From an uncultured Eubacteriales bacterium (GTDB lineage Bacteria; Bacillota; Clostridia; Oscillospirales; Oscillospiraceae): 48,289 nucleotides of DNA. The number at the start of each line of letters is the position of its first letter. The stretch's first letter is position 1. Positions 24,778 through 34,072 of this stretch are shown in pieces. The stretch covers positions 1 to 48,289 of the forward strand of contig CABRZL010000005.1 of the NCBI GenBank assembly GCA_902475435.1, read 5' to 3'. The notes under the pieces are model-generated. The model had not been told where the DNA came from and ran no database searches. It saw only the letters and a list, made by a program, of their open reading frames with translations. A program made the translations under genes and the position numbers.

Positions 24778-26337
24778 ATGATGCGCTATGCGTTTAACGA
24801 TAACATTAAAATTCGGGATGTCATTCGTGCCGATGTGTTGATTGTCGGAGCGGGAATTGCAGGGCTTTATACGGCGCTGCATATTGCAAAAGAAAAATCT
24901 GTACTGGTGCTCAGTAAGGAAAGCATTGAAATCAGCAATTCCTATTTAGCACAAGGAGGTATTGCTGCGGCAATTCTACCGGATGATCAGGCAGTGTTCC
25001 ATGTGGAGGATACTATGGAAGCCGGAGCGGGTCTGTGTGACAGAGAGGCGGTAGAAGTGCTTTGTGCAGAGGGGCCCAGTGATATCCATACGTTGGTGGA
25101 GCTTCAGGTGCCGTTTGATCTCAATGCCTATGGCGATCTGTCTGTAGGCAGGGAGGGCGGGCATCATAAAAGCCGGATTGTACATGCTGGCGGGGATGCG
25201 ACAGGACGCGAAACCGTGAAAACGTTAGCAGCTATCGCACACCAGCGAGATAATATTATGTTTTTGGAACATACTTGTCTTGTAGATGTCCTCCTGGATA
25301 GCAAGGGGGAAGTATCCGGGGCACTTTTAAATAACGATGGCTATATTTTATGCAATACGGCCAATGTGGTAATTGCGACTGGTGGTATTGGCCAGATATA
25401 TGAATATTCTACCAATCCCACTGTGGCTACCGGGGATGGTTTAGGGGCGGCGATCCGCGCGGGCGCAAAACTGCAAGATATGGAATTTATTCAGTTCCAT
25501 CCTACAGGACTTTACAGCCCTGTGAAAGAAAGCAGGGCCTTCCTGATCTCGGAAGCGGTACGAGGTGATGGCGGCAAGCTCATTAATGCCAAAGGCGAAC
25601 GTTTTATGACTGGCAAGCATGAGCTGGGAGAACTGGCACCGCGGGATATTGTGGCCCGTGGCATCCAGGCGGAGCTGGCGGCCTCCGGTCAGGATCATGT
25701 GTTTATTGATATTACGTTTCGGAGCGCCGAATATCTGAAAAAGCGGTTCCCCACTATTTATCAGGAATGTCTCAGCCGTGGTATAGACATTTCAAAAGAT
25801 TATATCCCGGTCCGTCCGGTACAGCATTATATGATGGGCGGAATTTCTACCAATCTCCATGGGATGACAAATATAACGGGGCTTTTTGCATGTGGCGAGG
25901 CAGCACGCACAGGCGTTCATGGGGCAAATCGGCTTGCGTCCAATTCCATGCTGGAGTGCCTGGTCTTTGGCCGTCGGGCAGCAGAGTATATCAACACACT
26001 GAACAGAGTACCGGCGGAGCAGGCTAAGCTTCCGACGGATGTGCCGCATTTGCCCACGGAAACGCGTGGAGAGGATTATGAAGGCCTACGTAATCGTTTG
26101 AGGCACACGATGAATGAAAATGCTTATATTGTTCGAACGAAAAGCGGATTGATAAGAGCCCAGCAGGAAATTAACGAGATTTTTGAGCGATTGAAACGGA
26201 ATTATTTGGAGGATCGCGCGTATTTGGAACTTGTCAACTTATGTATGGTTTCTCAGGAAATTTTGAAAGCTGCGCTGCTTCGGGAACACAGCGTGGGTGC
26301 GCACTACATTGTAGATGAAAAGGGAGAAAAGTTATGA
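24778..26337 (+). CDS. nadB: L-aspartate oxidase NadB
   Basis: 519 residues from the ATG at 24778 (GAGGGGG seven bases upstream; ATGs at 24772 and 24781 are alternatives). Flavoprotein of the succinate dehydrogenase family: FAD motif VLIVGAGIAGLYTALHIA, the NSYLAQGGIAAA segment, HHKSRIVHAGGDATG, FIQFHPTGLY and the RPVQHYMMGGI active-site Arg/His. It oxidises aspartate to iminoaspartate, the first step of de novo NAD synthesis; under anaerobiosis fumarate is the likely acceptor. It is coupled to nadC by ATGA. nadA, the partner enzyme, is absent from the window. Confidence 0.94.
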   Translation: MMRYAFNDNIKIRDVIRADVLIVGAGIAGLYTALHIAKEKSVLVLSKESIEISNSYLAQGGIAAAILPDDQAVFHVEDTMEAGAGLCDREAVEVLCAEGPSDIHTLVELQVPFDLNAYGDLSVGREGGHHKSRIVHAGGDATGRETVKTLAAIAHQRDNIMFLEHTCLVDVLLDSKGEVSGALLNNDGYILCNTANVVIATGGIGQIYEYSTNPTVATGDGLGAAIRAGAKLQDMEFIQFHPTGLYSPVKESRAFLISEAVRGDGGKLINAKGERFMTGKHELGELAPRDIVARGIQAELAASGQDHVFIDITFRSAEYLKKRFPTIYQECLSRGIDISKDYIPVRPVQHYMMGGISTNLHGMTNITGLFACGEAARTGVHGANRLASNSMLECLVFGRRAAEYINTLNRVPAEQAKLPTDVPHLPTETRGEDYEGLRNRLRHTMNENAYIVRTKSGLIRAQQEINEIFERLKRNYLEDRAYLELVNLCMVSQEILKAALLREHSVGAHYIVDEKGEKL

Positions 26338-27167
26338 ATTATTTGGGGCTTGATAATTTCTTGCTGGAGGCGCTGAAAGAAGATATTGGGACTGGCGATA
26401 TTACCACGGAGTGCTGTGTGCCGGAAGCGGCGCAATCCCGGGCGGTATTTCGTTGTAAACAGGAGGGCGTAATCTGCGGTTTGGAGGTTGCGCGTCGGGT
26501 ATTTGCTCTGTTGGATGCAGACGTCCAATTTTCGGTGGAGGCGGCAGAAGGGCAAAAGGTTCAAAAGGGGGATGTGGTAGCAACTATTTCCGGTGCTTCT
26601 CGTAGCATTTTGTCCGGTGAGAGGGTGGCGCTGAACCTTTTACAGCATATGTCCGGTGTGGCCACGCAAACGGCTCGACTGGTGAAGCAAGTGGCCGGGA
26701 CAAAAGCCGTTGTTGTAGATACGAGGAAAACCACGCCAGGAATGCGCGTATTGGAAAAATATGCAGTACGAATGGGTGGTGGAACCAATCACAGATTTAA
26801 TTTATCGGATGGCGTTTTGATTAAGGACAATCATATTGTGGCGGCGGGGGGAATTGCCAACGCAGTAAAAAATGTCCGGGCAACTGCACCGCATACCCTA
26901 AAGATTGAAGTAGAAACAACAAATTTGGATGAAGTACAGGAAGCTATAAATGTTGGAGCAGATATTATTATGCTGGACAATATGTCCTGTGCGGATATGA
27001 AAAGAGCTGTAGAATTCATTGCAGGCCGTGCCAAAGTGGAGGCTTCTGGAAATATGGGGTCTCGGAACATTCGGGAGGTAGCAGAAGCAGGTGTGGATTT
27101 GATCTCTATTGGTGCGCTGACCCACTCGGTTATGGCAATGGATATCAGTCTGCAATTTCAGAAATAA
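26334..27167 (+). CDS. nadC: Nicotinate-nucleotide pyrophosphorylase NadC (quinolinate phosphoribosyltransferase)
   Basis: 277 residues. Hallmarks GDITTECCVP near the start, ERVALNLLQHMSGVAT, the RKTTPGMRVLEKYAVRMGGG active-site stretch, LIKDNHI, EVETTNLDE, MLDNM and the C-terminal SIGALTHS. Converts quinolinate plus PRPP to nicotinate mononucleotide. Starts within the nadB stop and ends at a hairpin. Confidence 0.96.
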   Translation: MNYLGLDNFLLEALKEDIGTGDITTECCVPEAAQSRAVFRCKQEGVICGLEVARRVFALLDADVQFSVEAAEGQKVQKGDVVATISGASRSILSGERVALNLLQHMSGVATQTARLVKQVAGTKAVVVDTRKTTPGMRVLEKYAVRMGGGTNHRFNLSDGVLIKDNHIVAAGGIANAVKNVRATAPHTLKIEVETTNLDEVQEAINVGADIIMLDNMSCADMKRAVEFIAGRAKVEASGNMGSRNIREVAEAGVDLISIGALTHSVMAMDISLQFQK

Positions 27168-27170
27168 TAA

Positions 27171-27195
27171 ATGGGCCGCAATTACTGCGGTCCAT
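27171..27195 (+). terminator. Hairpin after nadC
   Basis: ATGGGCCGCA / TGCGGTCCAT (one wobble) around a five-base loop, close to the mscS Shine-Dalgarno. No long U-tract. Confidence 0.5.
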
Positions 27196-27213
27196 TTCCA
27201 TAGGAGGAAATCT

Positions 27214-28063
27214 ATGATTTTGACAAGTACGCAGGTACCCATTGATACAGAGGATGTTTCCTCGTTGGTTGGGACGATCCAAAATTTGTCGTTGATGTCG
27301 GTGTTGAAGATTGTGGTATTGATCGTAGTCTTGGTCGTGCTGGTGAAGCTCATCAGCAAACTATTAGAGCGATTGATCCAACGATCACGAATTGACAAAA
27401 GTCTTCATGGCTTTTTACGGACCAGTATCAGAATCATTCTCTATTTTATTGCCGCTACGATTGTGGCTGGTAGCCTCAATGTTGATGTCACCAGTCTGAT
27501 TGCAGTGCTTAGTGTAGCAGGTCTTGCGATTTCCCTGGCGTTGCAGGGTGCACTGAGTAATTTAGCAAGTGGTTTGGTAATTCTTGCAACAAGGCCGCTG
27601 CAAGTGTGGGATTATGTATCAATAGGAGACTGCGAGGGATTTGTGAAAGAAATTAGCATGACCTATACGAAACTCTCTGCCTATGACCGGCGTATGATCT
27701 TTATTCCAAACAGTACAGTTACATCCTCTAATGTTATCAATTATACCTTAGAAGGAAGGCGACGTGTAGAGCTGACGGTTTCCGCTAGTTATAGCTGTGA
27801 TATAGAGGAAGTCAAGGGTGCGTTACGGGAAGCAGTGGATACCGTTTTATGACGATCCCCCTGTATTTATTCATGTGACATCTTATGAGGATAGTGCCAT
27901 TGCCTACACTGTACGGGCCTGGTGTAGTAATGATGATTATTGGGATAATTACTATGATCTGCTGGAAGAGGTCAAACGGGCTTTTGATCGGAACGGCATT
28001 GAAATGACCTATCCGCACCTAAATGTTCATATGGTGGAGTGCAGCCCTCCGGTTTCAAAATAG
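27214..28063 (+). pseudogene. mscS: Small-conductance mechanosensitive channel (MscS family), frameshifted
   Basis: The first frame (27214-27852) encodes 212 residues: a membrane helix around 25-45, more helices with the pore-lining SVAGLAISLALQGALSNLAS, and the beta domain RPLQVWDYVSIGDCEGFVKE. It stops at TGA after EAVDTVL. The rest of the family C-terminus (DPPVFIHVTSYEDSAIAYTV and the LLEEVKRAF helix) continues without a break in the next frame to a TAG at 28061-28063. The join lies near 27845-27855 and about eight residues of the usual connecting loop are missing, so a small deletion that also shifted frame is the simplest explanation. The truncated product lacks the C-terminal alpha/beta domain. 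GGAGG lies upstream of the ATG. Confidence 0.85.
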
Positions 28064-28094
28064 AGATATGGAATGAGAAGTAGAAGTATATGTT

Positions 28095-28122
28095 AATGCC
28101 CCCGGCCTTTGCCGGGGGCATT
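28095..28122. terminator. Bidirectional terminator, mscS / pckG
   Basis: Perfect 12-bp stem AATGCCCCCGGC / GCCGGGGGCATT with a four-base loop between convergent genes. Confidence 0.8.
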
Positions 28123-28126
28123 GTTG

Positions 28127-29893
28127 TTATTTTAGATTTTGCTTGAGCGTTTCCAGCTCGTCTCGAAGAGCCTGAGGCAGCTTATCGCCAAACTCTTTGT
28201 AGAAATCTTCGATATTGGAAACGTCTTCGTTCCAGAGATCTTTGTCCACGCTGAGAAGGCTGGTAAGGGTTTCTAAGGAGACGTCAGTGCCTTCCAGATT
28301 GATATCCTGGGGATAGGGCTCATAGCCGATGGGGGTTTCCTGTGCATCTACTTCGTCAAAACACCGCTTGAGAATCCATTCCAGGACCCGCATATTGTCT
28401 CCGAAACCGGGCCAGAGGAAATTGCCGTCATCATCGGTACGGAACCAGTTTACATTAAAAATCTTGGGCTGATTTGGGATACGCTTGCCCATGTCCAGCC
28501 AGTGCTGCCAATAGTCACCCATATGATAGCCGCAGAATGGCCGCATTGCCATGGGATCGCGGCGCAGTACGCCTACAGCGCCGGTGGCGGCGGCTGTTGT
28601 TTCGGAAGCCATAATGGAACCGACAAATACACCGTGTTGCCAGTTCCTGGCTTCATAGACTAACGGAGCCGTCTTAGCCCGGCGGCCGCCAAATATAATG
28701 GCGGAAATTGGAACGCCGTTCGGATTGTCAAATTCAGGAGAGAGACAAGGACAATTCTTTGCTGGTGCCGTAAAACGGGAATTGGGATGGGCGCCTTTCT
28801 CGGTGGATGTTTCACCATTCCAGGGACGGCCCTGCCAATCTTCGGCGTTGGTAGGAGGCGTTTTATTCATCCCTTCCCACCAGACAGTATTATCGTCCTT
28901 GTTGAGGACTACATTGGTAAACAGCGTGTTTTTGGAAGTGGAGGCCAAGGCGTTGGGATTGGATTTGGCAGAAGTACCCGGAGCCACACCAAAGAATCCG
29001 TTTTCCGGATTGACGGCCCATAGTCTTCCGTCCTCGCCCACCCGGAGCCAGGCGATGTCGTCGCCGACACACCATGCTTTGTAACCCTTTTCCTGATATT
29101 CCTTGGGAGGAATCAGCATGGCAAGGTTGGTCTTGCCGCAGGCGGAGGGAAAAGCCGCGGTGACATATCGAATTTCGCCCTTTGGATTTTGGATTCCGAG
29201 AATTAACATATGTTCCGCCATCCAGTTTTCCTTTCGACCTAAGTACGAAGCAATGCGGAGGGCAAAGCATTTTTTCCCTAACAGTACATTACCACCATAA
29301 CCGGAGTTGATGGACATAATGGTGTTATCCTCCGGGAATTGTACGATATAACGTTCCTCAGGGTCCAGATTTGCCTTGGCATGCAGTCCCTTGATGAAAT
29401 CGCCGTCAGTGCCGAGGGCGTCCAGCACATCCATACCTACACGGGTCATAATGGTCATAGAGATGACGACATAGATGGAGTCGGTGACTTCAATGCCGTA
29501 TTTGGCAAAGGGGGACCCTACAATACTCATGGAATAGGGAATTACATACATGGTACGGCCCTGCATAGCGCCGTCATAGAGTTTTCGGAGTTTTGCATAC
29601 ATTTCCTGGGGGTCCATCCAGTTGTTAGTTGGACCGGCATCTTCCTGTTTACGTGAGCAAATAAAGGTTCTGCTTTCAACACGCGCTACATCATTGGGAT
29701 CTGAACGATGAAGGTAGCATCCGGGAAGTTTTTCCTGATTCAATTTGATAAATTCACCGGTGGAGACAGCCTCGGCGCGAAGCCGTTGCAGCTGCGCCTC
29801 ATCCCCGGTTATGAGTTCAACGGCCTGAGGCTTTACAAGTGCAGTGACTTCGTCCAGCCAGGCGTTGACCTTCACGTTGTTGGTAAGAGCCAT
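28127..29893 (-). CDS. pckG: Phosphoenolpyruvate carboxykinase (GTP)
   Basis: 588 residues from the ATG at 29893 (GGAGG ten bases upstream); the longer frame begins at an unsupported codon. The GTP-type signature is the Cys-containing P-loop FPSACGKTNLAMLIPP. Other markers are NPENGFFGVAPGTS (NPE and FFGVAPGT), GGRRAKTAPLV and the WPGFGDNMRVLEWI segment near the C-terminus. It interconverts oxaloacetate plus GTP with PEP, CO2 and GDP, at the PEP/C4 node that connects glycolysis to fumarate or aspartate metabolism. Monocistronic. Confidence 0.97.
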   Translation of the reverse strand: MALTNNVKVNAWLDEVTALVKPQAVELITGDEAQLQRLRAEAVSTGEFIKLNQEKLPGCYLHRSDPNDVARVESRTFICSRKQEDAGPTNNWMDPQEMYAKLRKLYDGAMQGRTMYVIPYSMSIVGSPFAKYGIEVTDSIYVVISMTIMTRVGMDVLDALGTDGDFIKGLHAKANLDPEERYIVQFPEDNTIMSINSGYGGNVLLGKKCFALRIASYLGRKENWMAEHMLILGIQNPKGEIRYVTAAFPSACGKTNLAMLIPPKEYQEKGYKAWCVGDDIAWLRVGEDGRLWAVNPENGFFGVAPGTSAKSNPNALASTSKNTLFTNVVLNKDDNTVWWEGMNKTPPTNAEDWQGRPWNGETSTEKGAHPNSRFTAPAKNCPCLSPEFDNPNGVPISAIIFGGRRAKTAPLVYEARNWQHGVFVGSIMASETTAAATGAVGVLRRDPMAMRPFCGYHMGDYWQHWLDMGKRIPNQPKIFNVNWFRTDDDGNFLWPGFGDNMRVLEWILKRCFDEVDAQETPIGYEPYPQDINLEGTDVSLETLTSLLSVDKDLWNEDVSNIEDFYKEFGDKLPQALRDELETLKQNLK

Positions 29894-29958
29894 ATTTTTT
29901 CCTCCAGACAACCGCAGAATCCCCTCGTAGCTGGGGAAGCGCGGCAAAATTTAATTTA

Positions 29959-29987
29959 ATAATATACTAAATGACGAAACTTTGCAA
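29959..29987 (-). promoter_or_regulatory. Promoter of pckG
   Basis: Minus strand TTGCAA, 17-base spacer, TATTAT. The leader carries a short CCCC/GGGG hairpin at 29924-29939. Confidence 0.65.
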
Positions 29988-30180
29988 GGGCGGATTGGAA
30001 AAACTGGCAGTAACTCAGAGCCTGCTGCTGGGTAATGCTTGAAAGTTGGAGGTAAAACCGGGAATCTTCTGTGAAAATTCACGGAGATACAGTTGCAAAC
30101 AGAACGAATTTTTGATATATTATAGAAAATCCAACGAGCCTGGGGAGATCCCATGGGAGTGTTTCTGGAGGAAAAGAGAT

Positions 30181-30840
30181 ATGAAACGATTGCGTAGATG
30201 TTTGGCCGCACTACTGGCAGTGTGTATGCTTGTAGGAATGCTTTCCGGCTGCGGTGATAAAAAGAATCCGATGGCTACGTTGACGCTGGAAGACGGAGAT
30301 GAAATCCTTATTTATTTGTATCCGGATAAGGCTCCGAATACAGTGGCAAACTTTATTGCTTTGGCCAATTCCGGTTTCTACGATGGGTTGACATTCCATC
30401 GTGTGGTAGAAGATTTTATCATGCAGGGAGGCGATCCGAACGCCGATGGCACAGGAGGACCGGGGTATACCATAGCGGGTGAATTTGCAGACAATGGATT
30501 TAAGAAAAACGATGTTGCAATGGAGGCGGGCGTGATTGCTATGGCTCGGTTTTCCAGCAATGGCAGTGATACGGAGGAAGCATATAACTCCGCAGGAAGC
30601 CAGTTTTTCATTTTGATGTCGGACGAAGAGGACCTGCAGGGGCAGTATGCTGCGTTTGGAAAGGTGTTTTCCGGATTAAACATACTTCAGAAGCTTGCGC
30701 AGTGCGATGTTGATTCCAATGACAAACCTCGGGAGGATATTATTATTCAATCAATTCGGGTGGAAACCTATGGGGTAGATTATGGTGAGCCGGAGACGAC
30801 CCCGAAAGAAGAGGAAACTTCTGATATTGCAACCGAGTAA
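30181..30840 (+). CDS. Cyclophilin-type peptidyl-prolyl isomerase lipoprotein
   Basis: 219 residues from the ATG at 30181 (GGAGG upstream). The signal MKRLRRCLAALLAVCMLVGMLSGC makes it a membrane lipoprotein. The cyclophilin domain covers about 30-200: FHRVVEDFIMQGGDP carries the catalytic Arg, followed by GVIAMARFSS and the GSQFFILMSD motif. It would assist folding of exported proteins at the cell surface. A charged Glu/Thr tail ends the protein. Confidence 0.94.
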   Translation: MKRLRRCLAALLAVCMLVGMLSGCGDKKNPMATLTLEDGDEILIYLYPDKAPNTVANFIALANSGFYDGLTFHRVVEDFIMQGGDPNADGTGGPGYTIAGEFADNGFKKNDVAMEAGVIAMARFSSNGSDTEEAYNSAGSQFFILMSDEEDLQGQYAAFGKVFSGLNILQKLAQCDVDSNDKPREDIIIQSIRVETYGVDYGEPETTPKEEETSDIATE

Positions 30841-30927
30841 AAATTGGTGCCGGTGAGGACTTTCCTTGCCGGCGCATTTTGGTGAAAAAATGGATGAGAG
30901 ACGTCATAGGATTGGAGCTCTGTGATC

Positions 30928-31461
30928 ATGAGGCTGCACGGAAACGATATTTATTTGGATACCCTGGAACGGGAGGATTGTCGGAGGCTTTGGCAGGATA
31001 CCGAATATGACTTTGCGAATCCCACGGAGGATTTGAACCTTGGGCATTCCATAGAAAAAGCCGATCAATGGTTTGAAGAGATTCAAAAGCTTCAGGGACG
31101 GCAGAATATCCGTCTGGGTATCTTTCTAAAAGACGGAACCCCCATCGGAGATGTTGCGCTTCAAAACATCGATATGCGGAATCACAGGTGTTCGATTGGA
31201 ATGGGGATTGCAAAAATATCTAATCGCGGGAAGGGATATGGACAGCAAGCTCTAGCGTTAATCCTGCATTATGGCTTTGGATACGTCGGGATGGAGCGGA
31301 TCACGGCGAATACGCTGGAAATGAACCAGGGGGCCCGCTGTGCGTTAGAGCGGATGGGCTTTACTTTGGAGGGCCGGGAACGAAAGGCGGTTTATCTGAA
31401 CGGAAAACGCTGGGATCGTCTGAACTATGGAATTTTGAAGGAAGAGTACCAGCCTCAGTGA
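30928..31461 (+). CDS. GNAT-family N-acetyltransferase (RimJ/RimL type)
   Basis: 177 residues from the ATG at 30928; a GTG six bases earlier is closer to the GGAG and is an alternative start. The acetyl-CoA motif shows as IGMGIAKISNRGKGYGQQAL (R-G-x-G-Y-G), followed by the RITANTLEMNQGARCALERMGF helix region typical of RimJ/RimL-type enzymes. The acceptor is unknown. It precedes sfsA on the same strand by 33 bases. Confidence 0.88.
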   Translation: MRLHGNDIYLDTLEREDCRRLWQDTEYDFANPTEDLNLGHSIEKADQWFEEIQKLQGRQNIRLGIFLKDGTPIGDVALQNIDMRNHRCSIGMGIAKISNRGKGYGQQALALILHYGFGYVGMERITANTLEMNQGARCALERMGFTLEGRERKAVYLNGKRWDRLNYGILKEEYQPQ

Positions 31462-31494
31462 GCGTTTTGAGAAGTTTCTTCTGGAGGAAAGTGT

Positions 31495-32196
31495 GTGAAA
31501 TATAAAAATCTGGAACGCGGGTATTTTGTGGAACGTCCCAATCGATTTGTGGCCTATGTGGAGATCAATGGCAGAACAGAGACTTGTCATGTGAAGAATA
31601 CCGGCCGTTGTCGGGAACTGTTGCAGCCTGGAGCAGAGGTTTGGTGTACAGCGTCGGAAAACCATGATCGAAAGACAAAATATGATCTGATCGTTGTGCG
31701 TAAAGAGAATTATCTAATCAATATAGATTCCCAAGCGCCCAATGCTGCTGTTAAAGAGTGGCTGGAACAGGGAGGCTATGGTTACGTGGAAGTCGTGAAA
31801 CCGGAACAAAAGTTTGGACAGAGTCGGTTTGACTTTTATCTGGAGCGGAACGGGAAAGGAATGTATTTAGAAGTAAAAGGAGTGACTCTGGAAGAAAGCG
31901 GGGTCTGTCGGTTTCCCGATGCCCCTACAGAACGGGGGACCAGACATCTGCGGGAACTGATTGCTGCGAAAGAGGCTGGATTTGACGCAGGCGTATTGTT
32001 TGTCATTCAAATGAAGCCGGTACGTTGGCTGGAACCAAACGACAAAACAGACCCGGCGTTTGGAAAGGCGTTGCGGGAGGCTGCGGCAGCGGGCGTTCAA
32101 GTGATGGCAGTAGATTGCCGGGTGACGGCGGATACTATGGAGATTGGAGACTTTGTAGAAGTTAGGCTAAAGGAAACAGCGGACGGCGGATCATGA
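31495..32196 (+). CDS. sfsA: SfsA-family DNA-binding/nuclease-like protein
   Basis: 233 residues from a GTG at 31495 with GGAGG eight bases upstream. Family markers are FVERPNRFVAYVEING, CHVKNTGRCRELL (OB-like front), FGQSRFDFYLE and the YLEVKGVTLEE and FPDAPTERGTRHLRELI segments carrying the D-x(n)-E-x-K nuclease-like residues. The name comes from sugar fermentation stimulation in E. coli; the biochemical role is uncertain. Confidence 0.93.
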   Translation: MKYKNLERGYFVERPNRFVAYVEINGRTETCHVKNTGRCRELLQPGAEVWCTASENHDRKTKYDLIVVRKENYLINIDSQAPNAAVKEWLEQGGYGYVEVVKPEQKFGQSRFDFYLERNGKGMYLEVKGVTLEESGVCRFPDAPTERGTRHLRELIAAKEAGFDAGVLFVIQMKPVRWLEPNDKTDPAFGKALREAAAAGVQVMAVDCRVTADTMEIGDFVEVRLKETADGGS

Positions 32197-32246
32197 TCTA
32201 GTAAGAATGGCGTGGTTTACATAACAAAAAACGGCGGATGAATAAA

Positions 32247-32282
32247 CTCCGGGAATCCAATGTAAAAAGCGGATTCCCGGAG
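32247..32282 (+). terminator. Terminator after sfsA
   Basis: Perfect 12-bp stem CTCCGGGAATCC / GGATTCCCGGAG with a short ACTTT tail. The remaining 150 bases before the convergent rsmA end hold nothing recognised. Confidence 0.65.
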
Positions 32283-32438
32283 ACTTTGCGTTGTTATGAA
32301 ATTTTTACCATTCCAAGATATTGCGGTGTAAAGGTGGCAATTAAGTTGGAACTTTTTCCGGACAAGTGAAATGGATGGAATATGATGGCGCCTGCTTTTA
32401 TTTAATGCAGATACACCACAAAATGGGATAGCAAAGCG

Positions 32439-33296
32439 CTATAGCCGATTTCCAATTTCCTCTGCAACGCTTGCGAATTTTGGGATGTCCAGTGTTTCTC
32501 CGCGCACATTGTCCGGAAGCCCTGCGGCACGAATACATTGTGTAATTTCTTCTTTGGAGAGTGTCCCGAACCCGGAACTCAAGCCGTTCACCAGGGTCTT
32601 GCGGCGCTGGGCAAAGCTGGTCTTTACCACTCGGAAGAACAATTTTTCGTCTCTGATGGGACATGGAGGATTGGTACGGCACCGGAGGGTAATGACGGCA
32701 GAGGTTACCTTGGGCTGAGGAATAAAACAGGAAGGCGGTACGTCGAATAGAATCTCCGGCTGGGCATAATACTGACAGAACAGAGAGAAAGCGCTGTAAT
32801 CTTTGTTGCCGGGCTGTGCGCAGATGCGTTGCGCCACTTCCTTCTGGACCATAACAGTGATGGATTCAAAGGATTTTGATTCCAGTAGTGCGGACAGTAC
32901 CGGGGAAGTAATATAGTAGGGCAAGTTGGCACATGCCATGGGCCGAAGGTTGGGGAAGTAATCATGTACCAGCGCGGGAATATTTAATTTTAAGATGTCT
33001 CCGATCAGCAGTGTAAAATTGTCAGCGTCGGCCATGGTTTCCTTCAGAATGGGTTCCAAAGATGGGTCCACCTCTACAGAAACCACTTTAGCGGCGTTTT
33101 CACATAGAGCCTGCGTTAGTGGGCCAATACCAGGGCCGATTTCCAGCACACCGCAGGTTTTATCAATGCCGGCGGCTTCAGCAATCTCACGGGGAACCCA
33201 ACTTTGAGTCAAAAAATTTTGTCCTTTGGATTTAGAAAAATGAAAGCCATGTCTGCGTAGCAGAGGCTTAATGACATCGATGTCGCAGAGGTTCAT
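32439..33296 (-). CDS. rsmA: 16S rRNA dimethyladenosine transferase RsmA (KsgA)
   Basis: 285 residues from the ATG at 33296 (AAGGAGG upstream). SAM-binding VLEIGPGIGPLTQAL, the acidic SVEVDPSLEP, and catalytic CANLPYYITSPVL (N-L-P-Y) are intact, with the KSKGQNFLTQ N-terminal RNA-binding segment. It dimethylates the two adjacent adenines near the 3' end of 16S rRNA. Convergent with sfsA. Confidence 0.96.
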   Translation of the reverse strand: MNLCDIDVIKPLLRRHGFHFSKSKGQNFLTQSWVPREIAEAAGIDKTCGVLEIGPGIGPLTQALCENAAKVVSVEVDPSLEPILKETMADADNFTLLIGDILKLNIPALVHDYFPNLRPMACANLPYYITSPVLSALLESKSFESITVMVQKEVAQRICAQPGNKDYSAFSLFCQYYAQPEILFDVPPSCFIPQPKVTSAVITLRCRTNPPCPIRDEKLFFRVVKTSFAQRRKTLVNGLSSGFGTLSKEEITQCIRAAGLPDNVRGETLDIPKFASVAEEIGNRL

Positions 33297-33392
33297 GAGG
33301 AGGCCTCCTTTCAAGACGATTATACCGGATGGGAAACAGAGTTGCAAGAAAAACAAAAGTTTTAAATATTTTTAAAGATATGCGGAGGCTTG

Positions 33393-33426
33393 TTGACAAA
33401 GTAACAATGTTATGATACATTGTTAC
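33393..33426 (+). promoter_or_regulatory. Promoter with perfect 26-base dyad operator for the DUF4004-bactofilin operon
   Basis: TTGACA (33393-33398), 17-base spacer, TACATT (33416-33421). GTAACAATGT and ACATTGTTAC, separated by TATGAT, form a perfect inverted repeat (33401-33426) covering the spacer and the -10. Such a position fits autorepression or MerR-like control by the first gene of the operon. Confidence 0.7.
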
Positions 33427-33439
33427 ACGAGGTGAGATT

Positions 33440-34072
33440 ATGGATGAAAATTTAATTACCAAAAAAGAATTGCTGGAACTCACCGGTATTTCCTATGGTG
33501 CGCTGTACCGTTGGAAGCGGATGAAGTTATTGCCGGATGACTGGTTTATTCACCGCTCTACATTTACCGGACATGAAACATTCTTTCCGCGGAATAAAGT
33601 GTTGGAGCGCGTGGAACAGATTCAAAGAATGAAAGAGCACATGAGCCTGGATGAAATTGCCAGACAGTTTTCACCTTCGGTATCCGGAGATGTTTTAATG
33701 ACCGCAGCTGAGGCTGCGGCAGCAGGGATTGCACCACCTCCTATTATCAATCAGTTTTTGGCATTGAATCCAATGGAACAATTTGATTATGACAGCCTGT
33801 TTGAATTGTATATCTTCTCCGAGCTGATTCAGGAGGGATCGCTTGGCAGGGACGAAGCCTATGAGGCGTCTCAGGCGGCAAAAAATACTGGAGATGTTTC
33901 AGAACCGGTCATATACCTGTTACGAAAATACGGTGTTGTATTTTGCTTGATTGCCGGAGAAATGCAGAAAATAGTGTTTGATAAACAGTCGACATTGGTT
34001 GCAACCATTCCGGTGGGCAGTAAAAAAGCAGCGTTGGCAGAACGATTGAAGAAGAAAGGAGTTTCTATATGA
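33440..34072 (+). CDS. DUF4004 (YhbD-like) regulator with MerR-like helix-turn-helix
   Basis: 210 residues. The N-terminus (ITKKELLELTGISYGALYRW, then FFPRNKVLERVEQI) reads as a MerR-type winged helix without the usual effector region; a helical domain (about 85-190) follows with EQFDYDSLFELYIFSELI. It matches the B. subtilis YhbD type, which from memory lies upstream of the bactofilin genes yhbE-yhbF, the same context as here. Its stop overlaps the next start (ATGA). GAGGTGAG lies upstream. It probably controls its own operon through the dyad at 33401-33426. Confidence 0.85.
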   Translation: MDENLITKKELLELTGISYGALYRWKRMKLLPDDWFIHRSTFTGHETFFPRNKVLERVEQIQRMKEHMSLDEIARQFSPSVSGDVLMTAAEAAAAGIAPPPIINQFLALNPMEQFDYDSLFELYIFSELIQEGSLGRDEAYEASQAAKNTGDVSEPVIYLLRKYGVVFCLIAGEMQKIVFDKQSTLVATIPVGSKKAALAERLKKKGVSI

